A stretch of 46,976 nt of DNA from Acetobacteraceae bacterium (GCA_009693865.1 SHWL01000016.1:1-46976); one strand, 5' to 3'; shown: positions 8,638 to 16,942, counted from the stretch's first letter. A program made the numbers and translations. Notes: a model not told the origin generated them from the letters alone.

Positions 8638-9078
8638 TCAGCGGTGCATGTGGTCCGCGCCGCCGCCAACGGGCTCGACCTTGACCGTCACGGTCAACGC
8701 CGGCGCATGTTCGAAACGGAGCGTCAGGGGAAACGAATCGCCCGCCTTGAGTGGCGCCTTCAGGCCCATCAGCATCACGTGATACCCGCCTGGCGCCAGG
8801 GTCACCCGCTTCCCCGGTTCCAACGCGAGCCCGGCCACCGGACGCATTTTCATCACGCCTTTGTCGTCGATCGATTCGTGCAACTCGGCCGTATCGGCCA
8901 CTGGCGAGGCAAAACCGGTGAGTCTGTCCGGGGTCCCCTGCCCGGTGATCGTAAGGAACACCGCGCCGTTCTTCGCCATCCCAGCGGAAGCACGCGCCCA
9001 GGGACGCTCGATCTGAACGGGTGGCGGGTCGCCGGCGGCGATCAGAAACAGCATCGCTGGCAGCAACAGAATACGCAT
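8638..9078 (-). CDS. PCu(A)C-type periplasmic copper chaperone
   Basis: A 146-residue secreted protein with a short signal peptide (MRILLLPAMLFLIAAG). It carries the exact copper-binding signature of the PCu(A)C/DUF461 family, His67-x10-Met78-x21-His100-x-Met102. Such proteins bind Cu(I) in the periplasm and help load the CuA or CuB site of cytochrome oxidases. The ATG at 9078 is preceded by a perfect AAGGAGG; the open frame continues far upstream but without support. It lies just downstream of the MoxR/VWA pair on the same strand, as the upstream gene of that group. The C-terminus is His/Met-rich (ADHMHR), which may add weak metal binding. Confidence 0.93.
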   Translation of the reverse strand: MRILLLPAMLFLIAAGDPPPVQIERPWARASAGMAKNGAVFLTITGQGTPDRLTGFASPVADTAELHESIDDKGVMKMRPVAGLALEPGKRVTLAPGGYHVMLMGLKAPLKAGDSFPLTLRFEHAPALTVTVKVEPVGGGADHMHR

Positions 9079-9263
9079 GGAAGCCTCCTTCGGGCGCGCA
9101 CAGGCGAGCGAGGCGCGAATATGGGAAAAAGGCAGCCGCGCCAACCCAGGTCTTCTCATCTCCATTGACCGTGCGTAACGTCCCGGGAGGCCATTCACCC
9201 CGCCCGGCGCCCCGTCGCCGAACTCGAACCGCTCACCACCTCGTTCGACATGAGAGGCGCCGC

Positions 9264-10091
9264 ATGAACTCTGTTCCCTCAACCTGGCCCGCCGATCGCC
9301 CGCTCGCCGTGTCGGTCGCCGTGATGCTGGAAGGTTGGGCCGCGCCGGACGCCCCAGGGATCGGCCCGATGGGAAACCCCCTCCGCCCAGGAATCGTCGA
9401 TCTTCAGGCCCGGTCCTGGGCCGATTACGGCGCAAAAGTGGGCGCCTGGCGGCTGCTCGATCTGCTGGATCAGGAGGGCGTGCGAGCCGTCTTTTACACC
9501 TCCGGCGTCGTCGCCGAGCAGTACCCGGGCCTGCCCGCGGCGATCGCGAAACGCGGCCACGTCGTCGCCGCGCATGGCTGGTCGCAAGGCACGCTGCCCG
9601 CCTACCTGACCGAGGAAGCGGAAACCGCCGATATCGCCCGCTGCGCCGGTGTCCTGACCCGGACCACGGGCACCCACCCCGGTGGCTGGCTCAGCCCGCG
9701 CTGCACCCCAAGCGCGCATACCTCGCGATTGCTGGCACAGGCGGGTTTCCGTTGGCACGCGGAGATGTTCGACAGCGACCTGCCCTATCCGATCCAGACC
9801 GCGGCTGGATCGCTTCTGGGCGTGCCGTTCACGATGGAGGTGAACGATATGCCGCTTTATGTGCGGTACGGGAACGAGCCGGACGCCTTCACCCATACCC
9901 TGGAAAAGATCGTCTCAGGTTGGCCACGGTTGGGATCGCCGTTCGGCTGCCTGGACATCACCGTTCACGCGCACGTGTTTGGCCGCCCATACGGAGCACT
10001 GGCGTTCCTGGACTCGCTCGCGGTGGTGAAGCGGCACGCGTGGTGCTGGCTGACCGACCACGCGCGGCTGGCCGAGGTTTTCGCTGCCTGA
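9264..10091 (+). CDS. Polysaccharide deacetylase-family protein (PuuE-like)
   Basis: A 275-residue NodB-homology protein. It has the family order RPLAVSVAVMLEGWA, a central YGAKVGAWRLLDLLD, GHVVAAHGWSQG, and a C-terminal TVHAHVFGRP segment. This resembles the allantoinase/PuuE-type deacetylases that lack a secretion signal rather than exported chitin or peptidoglycan deacetylases. The usual first-motif Asp pair is replaced (VMLEGW), so the metal site may differ. The start at 9264 follows GAGAGGCGCC. It faces away from the copper chaperone. Substrate cannot be inferred; amidohydrolase action on a small cyclic amide is one option. Confidence 0.75.
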   Translation: MNSVPSTWPADRPLAVSVAVMLEGWAAPDAPGIGPMGNPLRPGIVDLQARSWADYGAKVGAWRLLDLLDQEGVRAVFYTSGVVAEQYPGLPAAIAKRGHVVAAHGWSQGTLPAYLTEEAETADIARCAGVLTRTTGTHPGGWLSPRCTPSAHTSRLLAQAGFRWHAEMFDSDLPYPIQTAAGSLLGVPFTMEVNDMPLYVRYGNEPDAFTHTLEKIVSGWPRLGSPFGCLDITVHAHVFGRPYGALAFLDSLAVVKRHAWCWLTDHARLAEVFAA

Positions 10092-10118
10092 CACCGAGAA
10101 ATTCGGCTGCTGAAGCCG

Positions 10119-11066
10119 CTACCGCTGCTCGCCCCCGCCGGACCTGAGTTGGGGACTGAGTTCAATCTCCGAGCCATCCAGATTGAATTTATGGACGATC
10201 ATTTGGCTCCTCGCTTCCTGAATCGCTTCCTGCACGGCCTGCGCCGTCAGTTGCTGGCGCAGCTGTTCCCTTATCTCGGACAAGGTCGGCGGCGCGACAA
10301 GTCGCCGCTCCTCAACCTTCAGCACGTGCCAGCCGAACTCATTATGAACCGGCGTGGGAGCGATTTGCCCAGGCTGGAGGGTAAAAGCGGCGTCGGCAAA
10401 ACCTGGCCAGACCTGATCGCGCCGGAAAAACCCGAGGTCGCCGCCAGTCCTGCCATCGGGATCTTTGCTGAGGGCGCGGGCGAGGGTGGCGAAATCCGCG
10501 CCTTTCTTCAAATCCGCCAACACCGCTTTCGCTTCCTGCTCGGTCCCCACCAGGATGTGCCGCGCCCGTACCTGATCCGTGGCTGGCCGGTTGGCGTACA
10601 GACGATTGTAACGCGCCTCGATCGCGCCGTCCGTTACTTTCGCGGGCGCGACCTCGGCCAGAAAGGCGCTTTCCAGCACCATATCGGCCGCCGCCCGCAT
10701 TTCGCGCTGGATATCCGGCCGTCTGTCCAACCCGGCGCGGCGGGCCGTCATGGCCAGCACTTCATGGTCGATCATGCGGTCGAGCAACGGCGGCATCAAC
10801 GTATCGAAGGGCAGATTCCGCATCGATTCCGGCAACGTCCTGGACAGGCGCGCGAGGTCGCTCAGATAGATCAGGCGGCCATCGACACTTCCGATCACCG
10901 GATCGCGTTCCGCGCCGGTCAAAGCTCGCCCCACCGGACCGCCGCCAGGAGCGGCCGCCGATCCCGCCTGGTTCGGCTGTGCCTGAGCGATCCCCGCCGA
11001 GCAGACAAGGACGACCGCCGCCAGGCGGAGACGCGAGAACGTTTGAAAACCGCGTTGGAGTGACAT
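10119..11066 (-). CDS. Periplasmic parvulin-type peptidyl-prolyl isomerase
   Basis: A 315-residue SurA/PrsA-like foldase. It has a signal peptide (cleavage near AQAQ, residue 30) and an N-terminal helical chaperone-like region. A single parvulin (PpiC) domain at about 165-260 is recognised from ARHILVGTEQEAKAVL, the DPDGRTGGDLGFF segment and FGWHVLKVEE. It should assist folding of outer-membrane or periplasmic proteins. Start 11066 (MSLQRG) begins the signal peptide; the earlier in-frame ATG at 11114 adds a charged segment. It does not sit in the usual lptD-surA-pdxA-ksgA cluster, since pdxA is 25 kb away here. Confidence 0.88.
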   Translation of the reverse strand: MSLQRGFQTFSRLRLAAVVLVCSAGIAQAQPNQAGSAAAPGGGPVGRALTGAERDPVIGSVDGRLIYLSDLARLSRTLPESMRNLPFDTLMPPLLDRMIDHEVLAMTARRAGLDRRPDIQREMRAAADMVLESAFLAEVAPAKVTDGAIEARYNRLYANRPATDQVRARHILVGTEQEAKAVLADLKKGADFATLARALSKDPDGRTGGDLGFFRRDQVWPGFADAAFTLQPGQIAPTPVHNEFGWHVLKVEERRLVAPPTLSEIREQLRQQLTAQAVQEAIQEARSQMIVHKFNLDGSEIELSPQLRSGGGEQR

Positions 11067-11143
11067 CCGTGGCCTCAGGTTGATGGCGTCCGATACGCGT
11101 AAGGCGGAGCGCAAACATTACCGCTTCGACGCGGCCCCCCTAT

Positions 11144-11174
11144 CTCCCCGTCGTGGCACGGCCATGACGGGGAG
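11144..11174. repeat. Strong palindrome upstream of the parvulin gene
   Basis: CTCCCCGTCGTGGC and GCCATGACGGGGAG form a 14-bp stem with one mismatch and a 3-base loop. It lies between the starts of the parvulin gene and the end of the HAD gene. It could be a terminator of the HAD gene (both are on the - strand) or a REP-like palindrome. No T run is present. Confidence 0.5.
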
Positions 11175-11298
11175 AGGGGCGTGCGTTGCGATTCGGTCAT
11201 ATTTGCGCGCCGCCTAAGCCATGCCCGATAACGGCACAAATTGCCAGTACGGCCATGATAAGACAGCGGGTGTTCGTCAATTTTCGGACGCCGTGGGA

Positions 11299-12165
11299 TT
11301 ACCAGGCGAACCGTGCCATCGCCGCTACCGGAGCGAGCCCATGCGCCTTCGCCTCCTCGTTAACGCGCCGCTGATCGTAGGTGCCGTCCGCCCGGCGCAG
11401 CGCCTGGCCATGCAACCCGTCCAGCACCCAGCAGACCTCGAGGCCCGCCGAGATCGCGCCCGCGATGTCCGTGCGGAGGGAGTCCCCAACCGCCAGCACC
11501 CGATGCTTCGGCAGCGCCAGTTGGGCCAGCACCGGCTGGTAAATCGCCGGATCGGGCTTTCCAAGTGAGCGCACATCGCCGCCAAGCGCCTGATACCGCA
11601 CCGCCAGGGAGCCGGCACACAGAACGCGGACGCCGCCACGAATGACCTCCAGGTCCGGGTTGCCACAGATCATCGGCAAACGATGCTTCGCGCATTCCTG
11701 GAGTGTCGGCTCGAACTCATTGATGTCGCTGGGGTTTCGATGATCGTCGGGGCCCGTGTTCAGCACGAAATCGGCCTCGGCCGGGGTATCGACGGTGATG
11801 AGCTTCAGGCCTGCCAGCACGGGACGGTCGCGCTCGGGACCAAGGTGATAGACACGCTCCCCCAATGCGGCCCACCAGGCGTCGGGCGGGGATTGGAGGG
11901 AGCGCCGCACCGCCTCCCCGCTGGTCAGGATGCCGGTGTAAAGCTCGTCGGCGATCCCCATCCCGCGCATCATCGTTCGCACCGCGTCGTTCGGCCGCGG
12001 CACGTTCGACAGCAGCAATGTCCGCTTGCCCGCGTCGCGCAGGTGGGTCAGGCAATCGACGGCGTGCGGGAACGCATTCACCCCGTCATGGATGACGCCC
12101 CATAAATCGAGCACGAACCCGTCATACCCGGACGCGATCTCAGAAAAGCCGGTCAGAAAACGCAT
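11299..12165 (-). CDS. HAD-superfamily IIA hydrolase (TIGR01459 type)
   Basis: A 288-residue HAD phosphatase of the NagD-like IIA class. Motif I is FVLDLWGVIHDG with nucleophile Asp20; the position two residues after it is Trp rather than the usual acid/base Asp, as in the TIGR01459 subgroup. Motif II is LLLSNVPRP (Ser/Asn), the Lys motif is SLGKPDP, and motif III/IV is VGDSLRTDIAGA. The substrate is probably a small phosphorylated metabolite. It follows pyrD with a 3-base gap on the same strand, so the two are probably co-transcribed, possibly linking it to nucleotide metabolism, which is only inference. Confidence 0.85.
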   Translation of the reverse strand: MRFLTGFSEIASGYDGFVLDLWGVIHDGVNAFPHAVDCLTHLRDAGKRTLLLSNVPRPNDAVRTMMRGMGIADELYTGILTSGEAVRRSLQSPPDAWWAALGERVYHLGPERDRPVLAGLKLITVDTPAEADFVLNTGPDDHRNPSDINEFEPTLQECAKHRLPMICGNPDLEVIRGGVRVLCAGSLAVRYQALGGDVRSLGKPDPAIYQPVLAQLALPKHRVLAVGDSLRTDIAGAISAGLEVCWVLDGLHGQALRRADGTYDQRRVNEEAKAHGLAPVAAMARFAW

Positions 12166-12168
12166 GGT

Positions 12169-13245
12169 TCAAAGTCCCGAAAGCTGGCGCGCGCCTAATT
12201 CACGCGCCAGGGTGCCTACCGCGTCTCGCACTCCGGCGAAACCGGCTTCTTTCAATGCGGCGGCCAGCTCGGCCTTCATCCGCGGGAGCAGCGCCGGACC
12301 CTGATACGCGAATGCGGAATAAAGCTGCACCAGAGATGCGCCCGCGCGGATCTTGATCAGCGCGTCGGCTCCGGAGGCCACGCCACCCGCTCCAACCAGA
12401 GTCAAACGGCCGCGCGCGAGAAGAAAGGCCCGCGCCAGCAAGATATTCGACAAAGCGAACAACGGCGCGCCAGACAATCCACCGGCCTCATGGGCGTGGG
12501 GAGATTGCAAGCCCGGGGGACGGGAGATCGTTGTATTGCCCACGATCAAGCCCTGGACGCCGTGCGTCACGCAGGTCTCGACCACCGCCGCCAGGCCGTC
12601 GTCCGACAAATCGGGCGCCACCTTTACCAGAACCGGCGGGCGATTTGGCACCTGGGCGACGGCGGCCAGGATCGCGCGCAGTTGGCGCTCGCCTTGCAGA
12701 TCGCGCAGTCCGGGCGTGTTGGGAGAGGAAATGTTGATGACGGCGTAGTCGGCATGCGGCGCGACGGCGGCGATCAGCGCGGGGTAGTCCCGCTCCGGAT
12801 CGGCGCCATCCTTGTTGATGCCGACATTCGCGCCCAAAGGCACCGGACGGGCGGACAATGTCATGAGTTGGCGCACATAGGCTTCGAGGCCCGCGTTGTT
12901 AAAGCCCATGCGATTGATGATTGCATTGTCCTGCTCCAGGCGGAACAACCTCGGTCTGGGGTTGCCGGGCTGCGGGCGCGGGGTAACGGTTCCGGTCTCC
13001 ACAAAGCCAAAGCCAAGCCGCATCAGGCCGCCCGCCGCCGTCGCTCCCTTATCGAACCCGGCGGCGAGGCCGATCGGGTTGGAGAACGTGCGTCCCAGGA
13101 CGGTCATGGCAAGCGCCGGGTCATCCGGCGCCCGCGATCGTCCGGCCAGGCCCAGGCGGAGCGCGCGCAAAGCGAGATCGTGCGCTCGCTCGGGATCCAT
13201 GCGGCGCAACAGCGGCAGAATGGCGGAGGCAATGGCGGGTGTCAT
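12169..13245 (-). CDS. pyrD: Dihydroorotate dehydrogenase (quinone), class 2
   Basis: Catalyses the fourth step of de novo pyrimidine synthesis, oxidising dihydroorotate to orotate and passing electrons through FMN to quinone at the inner membrane. The 358-residue length and the N-terminal extension before NPIGLAAGFDKGATA are typical of class 2. Catalytic serine lies in INISSPNTPGLR. FMN-contact segments are LVKVAPDLSDD, IVGNTTISRP and LVGAGGVASGADA. The downstream HAD gene begins 3 bases after its stop. Highly confident. Confidence 0.96.
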   Translation of the reverse strand: MTPAIASAILPLLRRMDPERAHDLALRALRLGLAGRSRAPDDPALAMTVLGRTFSNPIGLAAGFDKGATAAGGLMRLGFGFVETGTVTPRPQPGNPRPRLFRLEQDNAIINRMGFNNAGLEAYVRQLMTLSARPVPLGANVGINKDGADPERDYPALIAAVAPHADYAVINISSPNTPGLRDLQGERQLRAILAAVAQVPNRPPVLVKVAPDLSDDGLAAVVETCVTHGVQGLIVGNTTISRPPGLQSPHAHEAGGLSGAPLFALSNILLARAFLLARGRLTLVGAGGVASGADALIKIRAGASLVQLYSAFAYQGPALLPRMKAELAAALKEAGFAGVRDAVGTLARELGARQLSGL

Positions 13246-13368
13246 CGCGGGCCTTATGCGGGACGTCGCGCCGATTGGCCATCATCCGCGATGTCCGGTT
13301 GGTTTTTACCCGGTAATGACAGGACGTGTTCCCTCTGTGCGCCATCATCGGGATGGCCACGCCGATAC

Positions 13369-13668
13369 TCAGCGCACCATCGCTCTCTGCACCAGATTGA
13401 CCAGGATTGTCGCGACGCCGCCGCCCAGAAGGCCAACGACGGCGCCCCAGATTTTAATCCGTGTTTCCAGCATGACCAGGCGCAGATTCACGTCCGCGAG
13501 ACCCGTCTGCGCTTCCCTGGCCACCTCGACCGCCTTCTCGCGCGTCAGGTCATTGAGCCTGTCGACCTTGATGGTCAGTTCCCGGATGGAAGCGTCCATC
13601 GCACCGAGTTGCGCGATGACAAGGCGGCGGGACTCGATCCAACTGTTGTACTCTTCAGCTGTGTCCAT
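13369..13668 (-). CDS. Small coiled-coil protein with C-terminal membrane segment
   Basis: A 99-residue protein I do not recognise by name. Residues about 15-70 form a likely coiled coil with heptad-like hydrophobic spacing and many charged residues (IRELTIKVDRLNDLTREKA). Residues about 73-92 (KIWGAVVGLLGGGVATILV) form one transmembrane helix. The overall plan resembles phage holin-associated or small membrane-tethered coiled-coil proteins. The ATG at 13668 lies within the 3' end of the upstream PAS gene (14-base overlap) and has GAGG nearby, so the two are translationally coupled. Role unknown. Confidence 0.65.
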   Translation of the reverse strand: MDTAEEYNSWIESRRLVIAQLGAMDASIRELTIKVDRLNDLTREKAVEVAREAQTGLADVNLRLVMLETRIKIWGAVVGLLGGGVATILVNLVQRAMVR

Positions 13669-14170
13669 GCGGCGCCTCACTTGCGCTGATGTTGCCGGAG
13701 GGCGGGGTCACCGCCGCCGCGCGCATCGCCGCCAGAGGCGAATGCCTGAACAAGGCCATGTTGAAGACGCCCACCGGCTCGATCATTCGCGCCAAAGTGA
13801 TGTCGACGGGAAATTCGTGGCCGTCGCTACGGCGCCCGGTCACCCGCAGGCCCTGACCCAAGGTCAGCGCGTGCGGATTGAGATCGAAAAAATTGCATCG
13901 CGCGCGATGTTCGACATGCTCGCCATTGGCGCGGACCGGTAAAAGCATCTCCACGGATTGCCCGATCACTTCAGAGCGGTGGTAACCGAACATGAATTCC
14001 GCCTGTTGATTGAACAAGAAGACCTTGCCATCCCCGTCAGTGACAACCAGGCCGTCCGGCAGCGCCTCCAGCATGTGGAAGGTCAGGGACAGGAACTCCA
14101 CCCGCTCCTTTTCCTTGGCGGTTGCCGCTTCGTCGAGTTCGATTAGCCGCGCAAGTGAGTTTGTTGGCAT
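13655..14170 (-). CDS. Stand-alone PAS sensor protein
   Basis: A 171-residue protein made of a short coiled-coil lead (residues 1-25) and one PAS domain. Recognisable elements are MLEALPDGLVVTDGDGKVFLFNQQAEFMFGY and, near residue 115, SDGHEFPVDITLARM. No kinase, cyclase or DNA-binding output follows, so it must act through a partner. The downstream coiled-coil membrane protein overlaps its stop by 14 bases and is the obvious candidate. The ligand is unknown; no conserved Cys for flavin photochemistry is evident. Confidence 0.75.
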   Translation of the reverse strand: MPTNSLARLIELDEAATAKEKERVEFLSLTFHMLEALPDGLVVTDGDGKVFLFNQQAEFMFGYHRSEVIGQSVEMLLPVRANGEHVEHRARCNFFDLNPHALTLGQGLRVTGRRSDGHEFPVDITLARMIEPVGVFNMALFRHSPLAAMRAAAVTPPSGNISASEAPHGHS

Positions 14171-14314
14171 TCATTCCTCTCATTCGTTCAGGGTGCGGTG
14201 CTCGTGGTCCGGCCAATCGGCAGGCCGAGAAGGCGGCAGGCCTCGTCCAGAACCCCACCTGAGGGCCTTGCCCGCCTCGCGGCCTTCATGGCAGCGCGCT
14301 GACGCCGTCTCTGC

Positions 14315-14551
14315 TCAACCTATCGGCGCGGTCGTGACCGCATTGTCCGCCGCCACCGCCACACACAGCACCCTGGCCCCGGCCGTTCCGGAGACCATGA
14401 CCATGTCGCCGGCCGCCATCATGTCGCTGGCGTCGGCGAAGAAGTTGACGGCCGCCACGGCCGGAAGGGAATCTTTCCCTGCCTTATAGTGCCATAGCGT
14501 GAAACCGTTGGCGTAAGCGAGGACCGACAGGTCGCGGACGGCGAAGCCCAT
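14315..14551 (-). CDS. Small conserved hypothetical protein
   Basis: A 78-residue protein beginning MGFAVRDLSVLAYANGFTLW, composed mainly of beta-prone segments. Similar short proteins occur, as far as I recall, in alphaproteobacterial prophage-like and small-gene clusters, but I cannot give a function. The ATG at 14551 has AAGGAA 7 bases upstream. Its leader is unusual: a consensus-like promoter about 110 bases upstream, then a terminator-shaped hairpin with a T7 run that ends only about 15 bases before the start codon (separate entries). Expression may therefore be attenuated. Confidence 0.6.
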   Translation of the reverse strand: MGFAVRDLSVLAYANGFTLWHYKAGKDSLPAVAAVNFFADASDMMAAGDMVMVSGTAGARVLCVAVAADNAVTTAPIG

Positions 14552-14566
14552 GGTGACATTCCTTAC

Positions 14567-14597
14567 AAAAAAAGCCGCCACCATTGCTGGTCGCGGC
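14567..14597 (-). terminator. Terminator-like hairpin in the leader of the 78-residue gene
   Basis: On the - strand GCCGCGACC and GGTGGCGGC pair (one mismatch) around a 6-base loop and are followed directly by seven T. This is a textbook intrinsic terminator shape. It lies downstream of the stop at 14708 and upstream of the start at 14551, so it may end the upstream transcript, attenuate the downstream gene, or both. Confidence 0.7.
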
Positions 14598-14656
14598 CTT
14601 CGGGAGGGAGGACAGGAAAACCTCAGCGGACGCACCTCGCCCGTTGATTGGACAAT

Positions 14657-14684
14657 CCTATACTGCGGTGATAATTCCTGTCAA
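14657..14684 (-). promoter_or_regulatory. Predicted sigma70-type promoter, - strand
   Basis: A perfect TTGACA (14684-14679) is separated by 16 bases from TATAGG (14662-14657), within the most AT-rich stretch nearby. It would start transcription near 14650, giving a leader of about 100 bases that contains the hairpin at 14567-14597 before the gene at 14551. Confidence 0.5.
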
Positions 14685-14707
14685 CGAAAAAACTTCCTAT
14701 TATAAAC

Positions 14708-15091
14708 TCAGATCACGATTCCCTTGACCCTCAGCGGCCACTCCAACCGCTCAAGCGCCTCTCGCCACAACCGGAAGTCGCAGCGTTCGTTGGCATAAGC
14801 CGGGTTTGGCGGCACCTGACGCTCGCCCCATATCCGCAGAATGCGCGCATGGACCAGGTCGACGCGACGCCGGCGGTAAAGCGCGTCGAGGCAACGGACG
14901 ACATCGTCCGGCTCGCAGGGACGGCCAACCAGGCCTCGATTGGCCGTGTACCGGGCGCCCTCCCGGCGCGCGCGTAATGCCGCCATGGTCCAGAGCCACG
15001 CTTCCTCGGCCGTTTGGAACGGCTCGGTTCTGGGCAATGACAGTTTGGAACGATTTGCCCCGATCCGGGCGCCGGCGAGCCGACCAGGCAT
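14708..15091 (-). CDS. Conserved hypothetical protein beside S24 repressor
   Basis: A 127-residue basic protein of unknown function. The conserved-looking part includes TAEEAWLWTMAALRARREG, a CEPDDVVRCLDALYRRRRVD segment with two cysteines, and WPLRVKGIVI at the C-terminus. From memory, relatives occur in Rhodospirillales, commonly unannotated. The ATG at 15091 with GGGAG 7 bases upstream is chosen; the longer open frame to 15301 enters the divergent regulator's promoter region. It diverges from the S24 regulator across about 230 bp, so it may be a regulated target. Confidence 0.6.
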   Translation of the reverse strand: MPGRLAGARIGANRSKLSLPRTEPFQTAEEAWLWTMAALRARREGARYTANRGLVGRPCEPDDVVRCLDALYRRRRVDLVHARILRIWGERQVPPNPAYANERCDFRLWREALERLEWPLRVKGIVI

Positions 15092-15318
15092 CTCGATCTC
15101 CCAAATGGCAAAAGAGGCAAGCTGTAGCGTTGCGATATTACTAAACCATGGGTTGCATACAGTGGCAAGCATCAACCGCCATTTTTTCGGTTTCATTTTA
15201 CCCTGGAATTTAGGACAATGCGCCTTGACGCCAGGATCGGATGGAGTCGGTTCAGTCCTGTTTTCCTGACCGCCTGAAAAAATCACGGCGTGGCGCGGCA
15301 CAGACTGGGATGATGGTC

Positions 15319-15969
15319 ATGAAACATGAAGATATCTGGCGGGCGATCGATGCGCTCGCGACGGAAAATGGACTGTCGGCCTCGGGACTGGCCAAACGGT
15401 CGGGCCTCGATCCCACCACGTTCAATAAATCGAAACGCCGCTCGGTCGACGGGCACGAACGCTGGCCCGGTACCGAAAGCGTGTCAAAGATCCTGAACGC
15501 CACCGGGGCGAGCCTGGAATCCTTCACGGCGCTGGTCACCGGCACCCGCGCATTATCGCCCGGCGCGCTGCAACGGATGGTGCACCGGCGCATTCCATTG
15601 ATCGGCTTTGCCCAGGCCGGAGGCGACGGATTTTTCGATGATGGCGGTTATCCGGTCGGCGGCAGTTGGGACGAGGTCAGCTTGCCGGAGATCCCCGATC
15701 CCAACGCCTATGCCCTTGAAATCAGCGGAGATTCCATGGAGCCAGTGTATCGGGACGGCGACCAGGTCATCGTTTCCCCGGCCTCCCCAATCCGCCGCGG
15801 CGACCGCGTCGTCGTGCGGACGGTAGCCGGGGAGGTCATGGCCAAGCACCTCACGCGCCAGTCCGCCAGGCGGATCGAGTTGAAAAGCCTCAATCCTCTC
15901 CATCCCGACTATGGTTTCGATCTGAACGAGATCACCTGGATGCATCGGATCATCTGGGCCAGCCAGTAA
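15319..15969 (+). CDS. S24-family (LexA/CI-like) transcriptional repressor
   Basis: A 216-residue regulator. The N-terminal helix-turn-helix (about residues 15-62, SASGLAKRSGLDPTTFNKSKR) is followed by a peptidase S24 domain with nucleophile Ser139 in GDSMEP and general-base Lys176 in GEVMAKHL. The Ser-Lys spacing of 37 is normal for the family. An AQAGG segment at 99-102 is a plausible self-cleavage Ala-Gly. Such proteins repress genes until RecA-stimulated or stress-triggered self-cleavage. The start among ATGs at 15310, 15313 and 15319 is uncertain by a few residues. It diverges from the hypothetical gene at 15091. A terminator-like hairpin follows its stop. Confidence 0.88.
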   Translation: MKHEDIWRAIDALATENGLSASGLAKRSGLDPTTFNKSKRRSVDGHERWPGTESVSKILNATGASLESFTALVTGTRALSPGALQRMVHRRIPLIGFAQAGGDGFFDDGGYPVGGSWDEVSLPEIPDPNAYALEISGDSMEPVYRDGDQVIVSPASPIRRGDRVVVRTVAGEVMAKHLTRQSARRIELKSLNPLHPDYGFDLNEITWMHRIIWASQ

Positions 15970-15999
15970 GCGGCGCGTTTTCTCTGGACAGAAACGGCC

Positions 16000-16030
16000 G
16001 GGCGTCGAACACTCAGCCCGACGCCTTTTG
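16000..16030 (+). terminator. Intrinsic terminator after the S24 repressor
   Basis: GGCGTCG and CGACGCC form a 7-bp stem with an 11-base loop, followed by TTTTG. It lies 30 bases after the repressor stop and about 28 bases before the next start, so the DUF1194 gene probably has little or no read-through from the repressor. Confidence 0.6.
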
Positions 16031-16057
16031 TGGCAACCTCGTTGATGGCGGTGTTCG

Positions 16058-16942
16058 ATGGCGCTGATGCGCGGGATCGTGCTGGCCTTTTGCCTCCTGC
16101 TATGCGGAGCGATGGCGGCGCGCGCGGCCGAGGACGTGGATCTCGCGCTCGTGCTGGTCACCGACGTGTCCCGCAGCATCGACGATACGGAATTCCGGCT
16201 GGAAAAGGACGGATACACCGCCGCCTTCACAAGCCGCCAGGTTCTCTCCGCCATCGAAAAAGGCCCCCTGGGTGTCATCGCCGTCGCCTATGTCGAGTTC
16301 GCCAGCGCGTTCGAGGTGCGGACGGTGCTGGACTGGACGCTGATCCGCGACGCGGGCTCCGCCAAGGCGTTTGTCGACAAGCTGAACGCGGCGCCCCGAT
16401 CCTTCTGGGGCCGCACCGCGATCGGCGCGGGGATCGACCACGCGGCGTCGATGCTGTCAGAGAGCGGAATGAACGCCAGCCGCCGGACCATCGATGTCTG
16501 CGGCGACGGCACCAACAACGCGGGCCGCGAGGTCACGGCGGCGCGCGATGACGCGGTGGCGGCCGGCATCACGGTCAATGGCCTCGCCATCATTAACGAG
16601 AATCCGGTGTCCTGGAGCTTCGCGCATGTCCAGCCACCCGGCGGTTTGCAGAAATACTACCGGGACAACGTGATCGGGGGTCCGGGGAGCTTCGTGCTGG
16701 AGGTCAGAGACTTTCGCACGTTCGGCGACGCGATGACCCGCAAGCTGGTGGCGGAGATCGCCGGCCGTCTCCCGGAAACCCGTTTCGCTTATGAGCCCGG
16801 CGATGGTCCCCCCCCGGCGTGGACAAGAGGACCCGCCTTTGACATGCTTTCCCCCGTCGAAAGCGGGGAAGACGCCAATGGAAATCCGAAATCTGGGCCA
16901 GTCCGGCCTCCGCGTCTCCTCGATCGGGCTCGGCTGCAATAA
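16058..16942 (+). CDS. DUF1194 secreted VWA-like protein
   Basis: A signal peptide (about residues 1-23, ending ARAAEDVDL) precedes a von Willebrand-like domain with an intact DxSxS metal motif, DVSRS at 36-40, characteristic of DUF1194. Family similarity ends near KLVAEIAGR (about residue 243). The remaining 50 residues are low-complexity and the frame overlaps the start of the next gene by 65 bases. A run of eight C at 16808-16815 sits at the point where the frame stops looking like the family. With nine C the frame would close at a TGA near 16840, before the next gene. So the true C-terminus may be shorter, through sequencing error or slippage. Function unknown. Confidence 0.8.
   Translation: MALMRGIVLAFCLLLCGAMAARAAEDVDLALVLVTDVSRSIDDTEFRLEKDGYTAAFTSRQVLSAIEKGPLGVIAVAYVEFASAFEVRTVLDWTLIRDAGSAKAFVDKLNAAPRSFWGRTAIGAGIDHAASMLSESGMNASRRTIDVCGDGTNNAGREVTAARDDAVAAGITVNGLAIINENPVSWSFAHVQPPGGLQKYYRDNVIGGPGSFVLEVRDFRTFGDAMTRKLVAEIAGRLPETRFAYEPGDGPPPAWTRGPAFDMLSPVESGEDANGNPKSGPVRPPRLLDRARLQ

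Noticed and set aside
9079..9435. Long upstream extension of the copper chaperone frame
   Set aside because: The Arg-rich segment runs antisense to the deacetylase and precedes a perfect AAGGAGG and signal peptide.
15092..15318. Possible repeated operators (TTGC-N8-GCAA, TCAG/CTGA pairs) between the divergent S24 and hypothetical genes
   Set aside because: Short, imperfect and not repeated well enough to call; left as a place to test.
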